Shown here: piece by piece, positions 1-9,840 of the stretch
Numbering within the stretch: the first letter of the stretch is position 1
Layout: every line of letters begins with the position of its first letter
Position numbers and translations under genes: made by a program
From: an uncultured Thermogutta sp.
GTDB lineage: Bacteria > Planctomycetota > Planctomycetia > Pirellulales > Thermoguttaceae
Direction of reading: 5' to 3'
DNA: 64,000 nt
Assembly (NCBI GenBank): GCA_937128505.1
Contig: CAKZMM010000162.1
Span: forward strand, 1-64,000
The notes under the pieces: generated by a model
The model's database searches: none
What the model was told of the DNA's origin: nothing
What the model saw: the letters and a program-made list of their open reading frames with translations, nothing else

Positions 1-298
1 CTATGTACCGAGCGATTTTTTGGTTCTTGGGAAGTAACCAGGCGGAACGCCTTTCGCCAGGTCAAAAGTCAAAAAATTCCGTCAGCTCAAAAGTCAAAAA
101 ATGTGCTTCAGCGAACCGGCGCTCCGCCGATCTTTCCGAAGTTAAGACCGCGATTTGCCGCGAAGGGTTCCGGTGATTTGCTCTCCCTTCGTGTTTCGTG
201 TTTTACAACCCGCTAATGATCACAGAACACACCTCTGGGCTTAAACTCCACCTAAAAACGGTACGATCTTCTGCCGAGTTACCCGGTGCTTGCCGCCG
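1..298. other. Intergenic stretch at window edge
   Basis: No gene is recognised here. The stretch lies downstream of the leftward ABC ATPase gene, and any partner permease gene would lie beyond the window edge. It contains one tandem duplication, listed separately. No clear stem followed by a T-run is seen. Confidence 0.6.
62..112. repeat. 25-bp tandem duplication (2 units)
   Basis: The 16-base string TCAAAAGTCAAAAAAT occurs at 62-77 and again at 87-102. Each copy is followed by a related tail ending in TCAGC, giving two units of about 25 bp. It is non-coding and of unknown function. Confidence 0.75.
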
Positions 299-994
299 TC
301 AATCGTGCGATTGTCCGGCGGATTGATCGAGCGGGGTCAACCTGCCGTTATCCAAAGCAAGGATTCGCTGCATTTTCCGGGCCAATCGCCCACTATGGGT
401 AACCAGAACCAACATCATGCCGTAGTCGCGCTGCAATTCCAGGAGTAATTCGACGACCCGGATCGCAGTGTTTTGATCCAGGTTTCCCGTCGGCTCATCA
501 GCCAAAAGCAAGATGGGCCGATTAATGAGGGCCCGAGCAATGGCTGCCCGCTGCCGTTCCCCACCGGAAAGTTCGGCAGGCCGATGATCGCTTCGCTCTG
601 CCAGGCCAACCCGCTGGAGCAATTCCCAGCAGCGGCGTTTTTCCTCCGGACCGGCACCGCCCAGCGGGAGGGTCGGAAGAAGAACATTTTCCCACACCGA
701 ACACTGCGGTAGCAGATGATGTTCCTGAAAGACAAATCCGATTTTTCGATTTCGCAACGCGGCCAATTCGCCTTCGCTTAAGCTGCCGATCTCTTTTCCT
801 TCGATAAGGACGCGACCGGATGTCGGCCGGTCCAACGCCCCAATAATATTCAGGAGCGTGCTCTTGCCGGAGCCACTCGGGCCCACAACGGCCACGTTCT
901 CCCCGCCCTCCAATTGAAGATCGACCCCATCGAGGACAACCAAGGGACCGCTTCGGGTCGGATAATGCTTGACCAATTGTTCGACAATCAGCAT
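299..994 (-). CDS. LolD-like ABC transporter ATP-binding protein
   Basis: This is an ATPase subunit of the LolD/MacB class of ABC systems, which drive lipoprotein release or efflux together with FtsX-like permeases. From the ATG at 994 the protein is 231 residues. It shows Walker [10 protein letters not shown] (residues 38-46), a Q-loop in FVFQEH, signature [15 protein letters not shown], Walker [14 protein letters not shown] and an H-loop in VLVTHS. The frame stays open upstream to about 1189, but those extra residues look like translated non-coding DNA and the family normally begins with the sequence found at 994. No permease gene follows inside the window; one may lie beyond the left edge. 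Class is secure, exact substrate is not. Confidence 0.88.
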   Translation of the reverse strand: MLIVEQLVKHYPTRSGPLVVLDGVDLQLEGGENVAVVGPSGSGKSTLLNIIGALDRPTSGRVLIEGKEIGSLSEGELAALRNRKIGFVFQEHHLLPQCSVWENVLLPTLPLGGAGPEEKRRCWELLQRVGLAERSDHRPAELSGGERQRAAIARALINRPILLLADEPTGNLDQNTAIRVVELLLELQRDYGMMLVLVTHSGRLARKMQRILALDNGRLTPLDQSAGQSHD

Positions 995-1748
995 CGCCGC
1001 AATCAACCCACAGTGAGAGTGCGTGTAAACCCCGGCGGAGTGACCCCCACAGGCAAAATCCACCGTGGAAGGCTGCAACCAACCAGGTTCGAGGCAACCG
1101 ACTTCTTGTGCTCGGAAAGCCAACCGCCTTCGCTGCGTGCCACATGCGCCTGACAAACGGCAAGGGCTGGGAAGGCGAAGTGCAAACATTTTCGCCCAGT
1201 CGAGCCCGCTTGAGAATCCTATGGACCGCGTTTATTCCGCGCCAATGCGCCGGGAGCCACCAACCCATCCCCTCCCTCCCACCCGAAGCTCCGCGACCTT
1301 TTACCATCCAAACCCACCTTAAAGCGTTCCGCCACAAGGGGCTGATCTTCGTCTATCAGGGATGGGTCCCCTTCAATTGTGGCAATTGAGCACGGGTGGA
1401 AATGATGCCGAACTGCCTCGGCTTTTCGGCACTCCGACGAAGTCATTCTTTAATTGATTCGGGAATCCCTCTTCGATTCGGCAAGGACCAATGCGGTGGT
1501 GAGGTTTACCACCGCCTCGATCTTGACCGGCTTGCTCGGAGCATCTCCAACCTGTTACGGCGTGGGTGAGCGGGGATGAGCTCGTGGGTTTAGCCCTAAT
1601 TGACCGGGCCGGCAGGGACGATTAGACTGAAGTTGGAGTTTGAATGCTATGCAGCGAAGCGGGGCAGTTGGCGGCGCTAGCGACAGGTCAAAATCTGGCG
1701 GCGTACTCTTTGACCGAGCTTTTCAGCGCAAACGGAGGGCAGACGGCG
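995..1748. other. Intergenic region between divergent genes
   Basis: About 750 bp lie between the leftward ABC ATPase gene and the rightward GYF/protease gene. Open frames exist on both strands but none resembles a known protein. The region should hold the promoters of both neighbours; I could not assign them by eye. Confidence 0.5.
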
Positions 1749-3580
1749 ATGTCGGAGCCGAGATTTTTTGTCAAGGTCGCCGGCCGGGTTGTCGGTCCCA
1801 TTCCGAAAAGTCAACTGCTGACATGGCTTCGAGAGGGGCGGATCTCCGAACAAATCAGCGTCTCAACGGACTGCGAACAGTGGGTCCCCCTCAGGTTAGC
1901 ACTGGTGCAGATCAGCTCTTCGAGGACAACCCAGCCCCCGCCCCGAGCCGCGGCGGCGCCCAACTTTCCGCCGGCTCTCAAGCCGAGAGGCGCCCCCCAA
2001 ATCCGGCTCCCCCAACCGGCCCCCTAAGCCCGCACTTAGGTCCTCCGATTCCGCCGCTCCCTGTAACTGCTCAGCCACTTCGTGATTCGCCGCCGATTGT
2101 GCTTTCCCCGCCCACAAGGCCCGGGCCCCCCATACAACCTTCGGAGGTCGAAAGTCCAAAATACTCCCCGGGAATAATGGCAATTTTGTTGGGAAGCATT
2201 CTAGCGGCGATCGCTATCTTTATTTTTATGATCGCTTTGATCGTGGGACCAGTAGACTCCGGCCGGAGAGCGGATCCCCACACCATATCTTATCCAGAAG
2301 ATAGCACCGCGGCAGATGACTCTTGGGGTTCTACCGATAGTATTGGTGGCTCCGACTCCTTCCATGGGTCAGAGCCGCAGGAAAGCGGTGACGAAACCGA
2401 AGATGAGGGTTCTTCCCCACCTCCACGCTCGCGTCAAACTGGTTCCCACAAATCGGAAGTACTCGATTGGATCGAACAAGTAAAGCAGGCAACGGTGGTG
2501 GTAGTTACAGACAGAGGCCAGGGAAGCGGCTTTTTCATCCGCTCGCAAGGCTCGCCCATTGTTCTGACGAATTTTCACGTGGTGGAAAGCGCCAGTTCCG
2601 TGATCGTCAAAACCCGGAGCAACACGATGTATCGGGTCCGCCGCGGCTACTTCCGGCCGGAGTATGACTTGGCGCTGTTGGCCGTCGAGCAATTGAATAC
2701 TCCCCCTGCGGTACTCGAATTGCGGACCGGCCTGCCACAATTGGGCGAAAAGGTCTTCGCCTACGGGGCCCCTTTCAAGCTAGAAGGAACCTTGACCTCC
2801 GGGATCGTCAGTTCCATCCGCACGACGAGCGAGTTAAAAGAGTTAACAGGTGGATTTCATCTACTGCGCTATGGGGATGATGCCTGTTGGATTCAAACCG
2901 ACGCGGCCATATCGCCCGGCAATAGCGGCGGACCTCTTTTGGATGCCGCCGGCAGAGTCCTCGGGGGGAACACCTGGGGCCAGCCTGAGGGCGAGAACCT
3001 GAATTTTGCCGTCTCTGCGACCACCGTGAGACAGATTTTGCAGCAAACTCACTTTGAGGAAATAGGTCCCCGATATTTGGGGTCTGGCTTCGCTCGACCA
3101 CCCTCGGCAGGCGATGACCCGGCCGAAGCCAACCTGCGTCTAACACTGATCAAAACCGCGGAATTTTGGAGCGTACTGGCCGCCATTATGCAGGAACATG
3201 CGCGGCGAATAGAGATTCTTGCCGAATTATTGCAATCGCCCAATCCGTTTTTGCAATTGGCGGCTTTGGCGCAGCTGAGGGCCGAGCTGGCGGCTGCGAG
3301 TACAGTCATTTCCCATCTCGATCGTTCCCACGTCGCGGAGCAAGTGGCTGCGGCGGGGAATGCAGTAGCAGACCATCTCGATGAGTTCGGAGCTGCACTC
3401 GATCAACTCATTGCTGACTTACAGCGCGGCGTGGCCCCTCCGCTCGCGGCCCGGCGGTTTCAAATGGCTATGATGCAGGTGGAAATCAATTCCACCGCTT
3501 TGAATTTCGGTTTGGAGCAGACCCGCCAGGCTTTGTCGCAGATTTATGGCGTCGAATTTCCTCAAATCACCGTGCCTTAA
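1749..3580 (+). CDS. GYF_2-domain / trypsin-like serine protease, apparently frameshifted
   Basis: The coding signal is split over two frames. From the ATG at 1749 (GGAGGG 9 bases upstream) the first frame encodes a GYF_2-type domain of about 50 residues (VGPIPKSQLLTWLREGRIS, then W45) followed by a Pro-rich linker, and stops at 2027. The second frame continues the Pro-rich linker from about 1900, then a transmembrane segment (AILLGSILAAIAIFIFMIAL) and a trypsin/DegP-like domain with His in LTNFHVVE, Asp in YDLALL and Ser in GNSGGPL, then a helical C-terminal region to 3580. GYF_2 plus membrane segment plus enzymatic domain is a familiar planctomycete layout, so the two frames probably form one membrane-anchored protease. 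Joining them needs a -1 shift between about 1900 and 2027. Confidence 0.72.
1900..2027 (+). other. Inferred -1 frame transition zone
   Basis: Both frames read Pro-rich linker sequence here. The run of six C at 1993-1998 is a natural candidate for an indel. The bases around it do not make a good X-XXY-YYZ slippery heptamer in the first frame, so a mutation or sequencing error is more likely than programmed frameshifting. Confidence 0.5.
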
Positions 3581-3917
3581 CCGCCTGAAAGACTTCTTTC
3601 TGCGTGGGCCTGCCTCGCATGGTATTGCCGGAGTTTGGGCATCGGAGGATCCTTCCAAGGGACAATCGTGACAGCCGGGGGGCTCAGTTGGGAGGAAACC
3701 CGCGGTAAAGCCCTGGGGATGCATCCTCGACGAAAACTACGAATCTCCTTTCGTGCCGCTTCGTCCCCACTCGCTTTTGTGATAAGCTGAAGAGCAACTC
3801 TCCTTGCACGGCAGGTGGATACGTGGCACTTTGAGCAGCTCACTATGGTACGGCATTAACCGGAGTATTTTCGGATCGATTCGGCACCATTGATTCCTCG
3901 GGTATGATTCTCCGCGC
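3581..3917. other. Intergenic, nothing recognised
   Basis: A stretch of 337 bp between the protease gene and the glutamine amidotransferase gene. The small leftward open frame here has no recognisable domain. It presumably holds the promoter of the downstream gene. Confidence 0.5.
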
Positions 3918-4547
3918 ATGATCCTAGTTGTCGATAATTACGATAGCTTCGTGTACAACCTAGGCCGGTACTTTCGGCGGCTGGGACAAGCGGTGGAGGT
4001 AGTGCGGCACTCGGTACTCGACCTGGCGGCAATCGAGCAGTCGCCCCCCGAAGCGATCGTTTTATCGCCGGGGCCCGGGAGGCCGGAGGACATGCCGCGG
4101 TCGCTTCAGCTCATCGAGCGGCTTTATCCCCGCGTCCCCATCCTCGGGGTTTGCCTGGGACATCAAATGATTGGAGCGGTTTTTGGAGCCAGGATCATCC
4201 GCGCTCCAGCTCCGGTGCATGGCCAGGCTTCCGCCGTTTTCCATAGCGGGCGAGGAATCTTCGCGGGTCTTTCCAGTCCCTTCGAGGCGGGACGATATCA
4301 TTCGCTAGTGATCGATCGTAGCAGCCTGCCGGATTGCTTTGAAGTGACCGCCGAGACTGAAGATGGCCTCGTCATGGCCATCGAGCACCGAGTCCTGCCA
4401 CTCGTGGGTCTTCAGTTTCACCCGGAATCCATTCTGACCGAATTGGGCTATCCGATCCTAGCCTCTTTCTTACGCCGGGCGGGGTTGAAAGTCCGCGAAA
4501 CGATTCCTAGTTTTGCGGAGGAGGCTCCCCCGACTGGCTCGGCGTAA
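3918..4547 (+). CDS. pabA: Anthranilate/aminodeoxychorismate synthase glutamine amidotransferase subunit
   Basis: This is the class I glutamine amidotransferase that supplies ammonia to chorismate-using synthases in tryptophan or folate biosynthesis. The 209-residue protein starts with the family-typical MILVVDNYDSFVYNLGRYF, carries the oxyanion-loop PGPGRPED, the nucleophile Cys79 in GVCLGHQMIG, and the His168/Glu170 pair in QFHPESIL. Length fits stand-alone TrpG/PabA. No trpE or pabB gene is adjacent, so the choice between the two pathways cannot be made from context, and many bacteria use one subunit for both. Its 3' end overlaps the convergent zinc-ribbon gene by 41 bp. Confidence 0.88.
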   Translation: MILVVDNYDSFVYNLGRYFRRLGQAVEVVRHSVLDLAAIEQSPPEAIVLSPGPGRPEDMPRSLQLIERLYPRVPILGVCLGHQMIGAVFGARIIRAPAPVHGQASAVFHSGRGIFAGLSSPFEAGRYHSLVIDRSSLPDCFEVTAETEDGLVMAIEHRVLPLVGLQFHPESILTELGYPILASFLRRAGLKVRETIPSFAEEAPPTGSA

Positions 4548-5205
4548 CCCCCGGCGAGGTGTAATCCGCACTGGACAGAAAGTCCAGCACGTCCCGCGCG
4601 TCTTGCCAGACAGAGTGCATGAACTTATTGAGGATAAAAAGTTTGACCGCCCCTTTTTGGTCCCGGGTCAAGCGACCGGGACCTGTGATTTTTTTGAAGA
4701 TCTCGTTATCGCCCCGGGCCAGCACCGGCAAAGCGTACCGTTTGGCCAACTGATAAGTCATCAATCCGACAAGCCGGATCCCTCCGGGCACTTGAACCAT
4801 CTGCAATTCTAAGAGCTGAAAATCCCCCTCGTTGGGCAATTGATCCTCGTTGCGACGGGCACCGACATAGCCCATCCCACTTTTCAGCATCCACCCTTGC
4901 CCGTTGTTTTCCCAGTTCGCCACCACTTTCGTTCGATCGCAAATCAAATAGTAATTCGTGCGAATCAGGCGGTCGGGTACCTCTGGAGCCAGTAACCCTT
5001 CCTGCTCGGCAGAGGGTGGGGCAACCGACTCGGCCGGAGCGGCCTCCGGGGCTACGGCCTGTGCCTCCACGTATTCATCGCCGGTTTCCGTGGGACTGGG
5101 CACCCGCAGCAGCGTCTTGCACTGGGGACACGGGCGGAGTTGGCCGGCCAATTCATCTTTGGCATGAATCCGGCTCCGACAGCTCGGGCATATCAAGCGA
5201 ATCAT
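4507..5205 (-). CDS. Zinc-ribbon protein of unknown function
   Basis: The 232-residue protein opens with a zinc ribbon (CPSCRSRI, then CPQCKTLL, two CxxC pairs), followed by an acidic Ala/Glu/Pro-rich linker and a C-terminal domain of about 140 residues that I do not recognise (contains LIRTNYYLICDRTKVVANWE). The ribbon followed by RVPSP resembles MJ0042-type ribbons common in planctomycetes. The ATG at 5205 is chosen because the ribbon begins there and AAAGGAAA lies just upstream; an upstream ATG would add 15 residues. It lies downstream of the solute-binding protein gene on the same strand (about 165 bp), so co-transcription is possible. Its 3' end overlaps the convergent amidotransferase gene. 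Confidence 0.7.
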   Translation of the reverse strand: MIRLICPSCRSRIHAKDELAGQLRPCPQCKTLLRVPSPTETGDEYVEAQAVAPEAAPAESVAPPSAEQEGLLAPEVPDRLIRTNYYLICDRTKVVANWENNGQGWMLKSGMGYVGARRNEDQLPNEGDFQLLELQMVQVPGGIRLVGLMTYQLAKRYALPVLARGDNEIFKKITGPGRLTRDQKGAVKLFILNKFMHSVWQDARDVLDFLSSADYTSPGVTPSQSGEPPPQN

Positions 5206-5371
5206 CGAAGTTTCCTTTCGATGCAACCATGGTTCGCACCCATCGTTCAAAGCACAGCTTGCGCAGGCTAAGCCTGGCTGAAGCTAAAGCCATCTTATTC
5301 CATCTTTGGTCGCGATCCTAGGGGTAATCGACCTTCCGGCCCAAGCCGCCGGCAGATTCGCCCCTCGGAAT

Positions 5372-6952
5372 CTACTCCAGCCCCAAGCTTTGCCAGTACG
5401 CCTGCCGCTGACGATCGCGGCCCGACCGCTCCGTCAGCTCATTCCAACCCTCTGCGGCTTCGCGAAGTGCCGCTTCTGCAGACAATTCACCTTTCACCGC
5501 CCTGCGGACCGCATCATCCAAAATAGACAAATACTCGTTATGACCAGGCAACGGCACGGCGACAATCGCAACCGTTTTGTCCAGCGTTTCCCGCGTCAAC
5601 TCGGCATATTGCAGGGCGGCTTGCGGCGACAGCAGCGGCTCTACCCATCGCAGCGGATCTTGAAGATGATCATCGCGATAAAGCGTTGTGGTCCGGCTCT
5701 TGGAGGAAACTTCCCAAGAACGGTCTGCCGAAAGCCAAAAAAGAAGTTGGAAAACTGCGGCAGGCCACCTAGTCGATTGGCTCACCACCCCCAATCGCCC
5801 CGAAACCCCCAAAAGCGGCACCTGAATGGGTTCATCCGCTCGGCGCTTTTGCCACTGAGCCTTCCGCGGGTCGAAGACATCACGCGAGCCGGGCAGCTCC
5901 GCAAAGACCACCTCCGGTGGCGTTTCTTGCAGTTGGATTTCCGCTGAGGCAGTGGGCCAAGTGATGGCTAATGCACACCGGCCCTCCCAAAAAGCTTTAC
6001 GCACCCCGTCTGGGTCGAGGGTCAAAACCGTGCTTTCCGCACCTCGCACGGCCGCACACAACTCCTGCAAAGCCCGAACAAAAGGCGGCCGATCCACCAA
6101 TGCCTCCATCGTCTCGATATCGAAAAAGGTGGAGAAATGCTCGCGATGCGCCACATAAGCAGCTGTCCGCGCCAGGAGGAGCCGTCCCGCCCAACCCGCT
6201 GCCAAAGGTTCCAGCGCTGGTACCCAGTCGGAAGCTGCCCCACCAGCCGAAAGATTAGTCTCCGCTTGCTGCCTTGCCGCCGCCAACCGCTGGACCAATC
6301 GCTGATAAGCGTCCCAAGTTTGCGGGGGTTTTTCTCCCAGTTTCTCCAACCAATCTTCTCGACAATAAAGTACGAACACCGGGGATCCAAAAGGTACAGC
6401 AACCGCCCGATTACCCCACGTGAGTTCTCGGACCCGCAAGGTACCAAAAATACGCCCCCAGGGGCCCCCCTCCGCTTCCCGGAGATTCGCGGGCACCTCG
6501 GCAAGGGGCGGAGCTTCGGGATCACCGGTCGCCACACTCGGCAGCCATCCCACGGGCAGCACTGCGGCGTCGGCCAGAGTCCAAATCGCCTCCAGAGTTT
6601 TCGGCTCCGCCGATTCATCCAAGGTCTTCACCGAAAAATCCCATCCGCTTTGGGCATTCCATTCTCCCCGCAGCACCTCGATGGCACTGGCTAACTCGGG
6701 ATCGCCCACGACCACCAGACGGAACTGCGTGCCCGGCGGCGGTACATCGGGAGCCGGTGCTTTCACAGGACTTGCCGGCTTGCACCCCCCCCAGTACACT
6801 GCACCGACAACCGCCAGCCCAAGAAAAACTTCATAGATGGTTTTGCAAGCTGACCCCACGCTCGCCTTACGCGCATCATTGCGTCGGTCGCACCCACCGC
6901 TTGCCATCGCTCGATCTTGCCCGGGCCTAAGCTGCCCCCAAAGTATGCTCAT
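5372..6952 (-). CDS. Extracellular solute-binding protein-like (family 1)
   Basis: A 526-residue protein that looks like a periplasmic binding protein of the family 1 type. A hydrophobic segment (IYEVFLGLAVVGAVYWGGC) is followed by Cys and a Pro/Ala-rich spacer, consistent with a lipoprotein although the residues before the Cys do not form a classical lipobox. The mature part starts with FRLVVVGDPELASAIEVL and has the binding-protein motif TWDAYQRLVQRLAA. No ABC permease or ATPase genes flank it, so it may serve a distant transporter or have another role. The start at 6952 has GGAG a few bases upstream; ATGs at 7033 and 6907 are alternatives. Confidence 0.62.
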   Translation of the reverse strand: MSILWGQLRPGQDRAMASGGCDRRNDARKASVGSACKTIYEVFLGLAVVGAVYWGGCKPASPVKAPAPDVPPPGTQFRLVVVGDPELASAIEVLRGEWNAQSGWDFSVKTLDESAEPKTLEAIWTLADAAVLPVGWLPSVATGDPEAPPLAEVPANLREAEGGPWGRIFGTLRVRELTWGNRAVAVPFGSPVFVLYCREDWLEKLGEKPPQTWDAYQRLVQRLAAARQQAETNLSAGGAASDWVPALEPLAAGWAGRLLLARTAAYVAHREHFSTFFDIETMEALVDRPPFVRALQELCAAVRGAESTVLTLDPDGVRKAFWEGRCALAITWPTASAEIQLQETPPEVVFAELPGSRDVFDPRKAQWQKRRADEPIQVPLLGVSGRLGVVSQSTRWPAAVFQLLFWLSADRSWEVSSKSRTTTLYRDDHLQDPLRWVEPLLSPQAALQYAELTRETLDKTVAIVAVPLPGHNEYLSILDDAVRRAVKGELSAEAALREAAEGWNELTERSGRDRQRQAYWQSLGLE

Positions 6953-7717
6953 TGATCTCCGCCCTATCCGGTTACGTCTCTGCTCATAAGTCCTGAGGAT
7001 TTCTACAACTTGTTCCGCAGAACCGACTTTCACCTGCCGTCAGGGATCTATCGAGGGCTCAAACCCAAAACGTGCAAACGCAAAGGAGCCCCTTCAAAAC
7101 AGCGTCAACCCAAAATACCCCTATCCTCAATGGGGGCACCGACCGTGGGGAAAACTTGTCATTTTCGATCCCACTCGCCGGGCCGAAGAACCGTGGCTTG
7201 GTGACACCATCGTACAAGATACCCACGGAACTGAAAACCGTTCGCTCGCTTACGGGGATTCATTCGTATTTGCCGTCAGCTTTTCCACCTAGGTCTAGGC
7301 CTCTTTCCGTGCCTTCACGCCTAAAGGTGGACGCCGCCGTGATCTTAACACCTGGCGAAAGGCCGCGTGTAAGTTAGCCGTTTTGTGGCGGAATGACCCT
7401 CGCATTCTGCGCCGGAATCCTTTGTATACGCCAGTATCCTTTGCGAATTCAGGAGGTCGCTTGTGTAGCTATGGCCATGCAAAATGAACAACTCGTTCGC
7501 GAAGCCAAAAGTCTCAAAAATTTAAAACGAAGATCGCTGCTTTGCCGGCGGAAGACCGCCTCCACTACCGGTATCCTACGATCGCCGATAATTCTCGGTT
7601 TTCGCCCCGCGGCATCCGAATTAGACTAGGTTCTTGCTCAGTTTAATCTACTTTGCTGAAATCGGTTCAATTACGCTGCCCTTCCAAATGTAACCAAGGT
7701 TTCCGAGGAGGAAAGTC
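6953..7717. other. Intergenic region between divergent genes
   Basis: About 760 bp with no recognisable gene, separating the leftward solute-binding protein gene from the rightward PmoA-like gene. The only repeat I see is a weak pair of similar strings containing TATCCTTTG/AATCCTTTG near 7410-7445. Confidence 0.45.
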
Positions 7718-8836
7718 ATGCATGTGCATCTTGGGGTTGGTGCTTTGGAGGATTGTCGGTTCGTTTGTCTCCCCCGTCCTGCAATCACGGCAAGGGGCAT
7801 TGCCCGCGGAGGCGGCCCCCATTCATCTCGTTCATCGCAGCGAAAGTTTTTTCGCACAGGAGGCGCACTTCTTGCCGGATTTCTGCTGTGCCTTTTGGCA
7901 GGGGAAAGCAATCGGATTTGCGGCCAAACTGCGGGCGAGCTTCCCCTCAGTATTCAAAGTGATAACCACACGGTGATCCTGCGCCACGGTGCTGGAGTAG
8001 TCTTCGAGTATCAACGCACTCCCAACCCCCGCAAACCGTATCTTCGCACCCTGACCACGCCGGCGGGGATAAATATCCTGCGCGATGCACCCGTCGACCA
8101 CCTGCACCACCACGGCCTGATGTTTGCCGTCGCTGTGGACGGAGTCACTTTCTGGGCCGAATCCCCCGAGGCGGGCTATCAGTTGGATGCAGGAACCGTT
8201 CATGCCGTCCTCACCGCCAACCGCGAGAACGGAAAATTTCGCGCCGAAGCCCGGCTCCAACAGCGGCTCGAGTGGCGAAATGCGGATCGTTCCCAAATCT
8301 TAATTCTCGAAGACCGCGAGCTTTCCTGGCATGCCTTGACGAGCGAAGACCTGCCCAGCGATGTGGGCGATTTTCGGCTTGTTCTTTGGAAGTCACAGCT
8401 CGAGCTTCCGGCCGGCAAATCGCAGGCGGTGCTGAGTGGATCGCCCTACTATGGTCTGGGAATCCGCTTCATTGAACAGATGGATAAGACTGGCCAATTC
8501 TTCAATGCCGAGGGTCAAACCGGCGTCGAAGGGACCAACGGCAAACGCTCCGCCTGGTGTGCTTATCGGGTCGAAATGGCGGGCAAAACGATCACGGTCG
8601 CCATGCTTTCGCATCCCGACAATCTGCGGCATCCTGCCACATGGTTCACCATGGTGCAACCGTTCGCGTATTTGTCGGCCACTTTGGGGCTTGCCTCCGA
8701 ACCATTCACGCTGGAATCCGGCAAGCCGGTTTCGCTCTCTTACGGGCTGGTCCTTTGGGACACAAGCCCCTCGGCGGCAGCCATTCAGGCGGTTTACGAA
8801 AAAGTGTTTTGTCCACTTGCCCCAGCAAAACGCTAA
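7718..8836 (+). CDS. PmoA-like secreted protein (DUF6807-type)
   Basis: The 372-residue protein matches my recollection of the planctomycete family annotated as PmoA (DUF6807): HLHHHGLMFAVAVDGVTFWAE, then a beta-rich body ending with FTLESGKPVSLSYGLVLW. The His cluster near residue 130 suggests metal or sugar binding; the family name is historical and does not imply methane oxidation. A hydrophobic export-type segment (GGALLAGFLLCLLAGE) lies at about residues 48-63, so some 45 residues precede it. The ATG at 7718 has the strongest ribosome binding site in the region (GAGGAGGAAAG), which argues that the long leader is real. The gene is convergent with the cytochrome gene. Confidence 0.68.
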   Translation: MHVHLGVGALEDCRFVCLPRPAITARGIARGGGPHSSRSSQRKFFRTGGALLAGFLLCLLAGESNRICGQTAGELPLSIQSDNHTVILRHGAGVVFEYQRTPNPRKPYLRTLTTPAGINILRDAPVDHLHHHGLMFAVAVDGVTFWAESPEAGYQLDAGTVHAVLTANRENGKFRAEARLQQRLEWRNADRSQILILEDRELSWHALTSEDLPSDVGDFRLVLWKSQLELPAGKSQAVLSGSPYYGLGIRFIEQMDKTGQFFNAEGQTGVEGTNGKRSAWCAYRVEMAGKTITVAMLSHPDNLRHPATWFTMVQPFAYLSATLGLASEPFTLESGKPVSLSYGLVLWDTSPSAAAIQAVYEKVFCPLAPAKR

Positions 8837-9060
8837 AAGCCCTTGGGCAAGTGTTGAAATCTTGACGCATTGGACGCGCGCTACGACCTCGGGCAAGCGT
8901 CGCTTTGACGAATCGATTGAACTTCGTTGCTACCGGCGGCACCGCAGTCCGGAACCGAAGCCGTGGTTTATCCAGCAAACAGGGGTTCACCTGGAAGCGG
9001 CCGACAACGATTCAGCTTCAAACCATCATGGGTGGCTTATGCATGCCGGGCCGCGGCGCT

Positions 9061-9840
9061 TTACAGTTCTTTGCCCAAGGCCTCGGGATGAAAGACAATG
9101 TGGCAATCGTCGCAGCTTTTCGCCAGTGCCTTAAGCGCCTCGTTGGCCGCGTTCAAGTCCTTAGCCCGGGCAGCTTTGTTCAGCGCCGCTGCCGCATCAC
9201 GCATTTGGATGCACGCATCGTACCACTTTTGAACCTCGTCCGCCTTCTCGGTCTCATCCACGTTATAAAGACTTCCTTGGCTGATGATGGCGATCGCCGC
9301 CGCATCGCCGGCGATGGTCGCCGATTCCCGCTCGAAACGTCGCATGTAGCGCTTAATGCGGCTATTGATTAGCGGCACTTGCTCCATCAGCGCTTTGAGC
9401 GATGCTACCTTATCCCACTTGAGACTGCCCGAGGCTCCTGAACCCTTAGCGGCACTTGCCAAGGCATCGACCGCCGCTTTGGTGCTCGCATAATCGGTCG
9501 CCGCCACCAGCTTTCGGGCCGCAGCCACCATGGCAGGGGCTTGAGCCTTGTATTTATTGGGCGAATCGTGCAGTCCTAATCCCAGAGCAATGAGGACGAT
9601 TGTACTGGCATCTTTGACGACCCGATCGGTCACGTCCTTATATTCGGCCTCAGTCGCTACGGCGCTTTGAAGCCGCTCCAGGTAGTAATCAAACTGAGCC
9701 ACTAAATCCTCTGCTGGGGCATAAGTCGAAATGGCGGGGGATTCCGGCGGGGTTGCGTAAATCGGGCCCGCCATCATGCTCAACCCCAAGAAAGTCAACA
9801 CACTTAACCCTAAGAAGGTACGTCCGCCAAGATGGTACAT
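9061..9840 (-). CDS. Secreted class II-type cytochrome c
   Basis: The 259-residue protein has a signal peptide (FLGLSVLTFLGLSMMAGPIYA) and ends in a single haem-binding CxxCH (Cys243, Cys246, His247 in SCDDCHIVFHP), the C-terminal placement typical of cytochrome c' and c556. Most of the protein is predicted helical and Ala-rich, as expected for a helical bundle, but it is longer than a standard 130-residue cytochrome c', so it may contain two bundles with only one haem site. The start at 9840 has AAGGAG seven bases upstream. A role in periplasmic electron transfer or gas binding is inferred from family only. Confidence 0.7.
   Translation of the reverse strand: MYHLGGRTFLGLSVLTFLGLSMMAGPIYATPPESPAISTYAPAEDLVAQFDYYLERLQSAVATEAEYKDVTDRVVKDASTIVLIALGLGLHDSPNKYKAQAPAMVAAARKLVAATDYASTKAAVDALASAAKGSGASGSLKWDKVASLKALMEQVPLINSRIKRYMRRFERESATIAGDAAAIAIISQGSLYNVDETEKADEVQKWYDACIQMRDAAAALNKAARAKDLNAANEALKALAKSCDDCHIVFHPEALGKEL

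Noticed and set aside
522-1337. 271-codon leftward open frame
   Set aside because: It is an alternative frame of the ABC ATPase gene and its upstream region; the ATPase motifs are all in the other frame.
7707-7720. RNase P RNA P4 motif (GAGGAAAGTC)
   Set aside because: The string is the ribosome binding site of the PmoA-like gene; the complementary P4 partner and the rest of the RNase P fold are not found.
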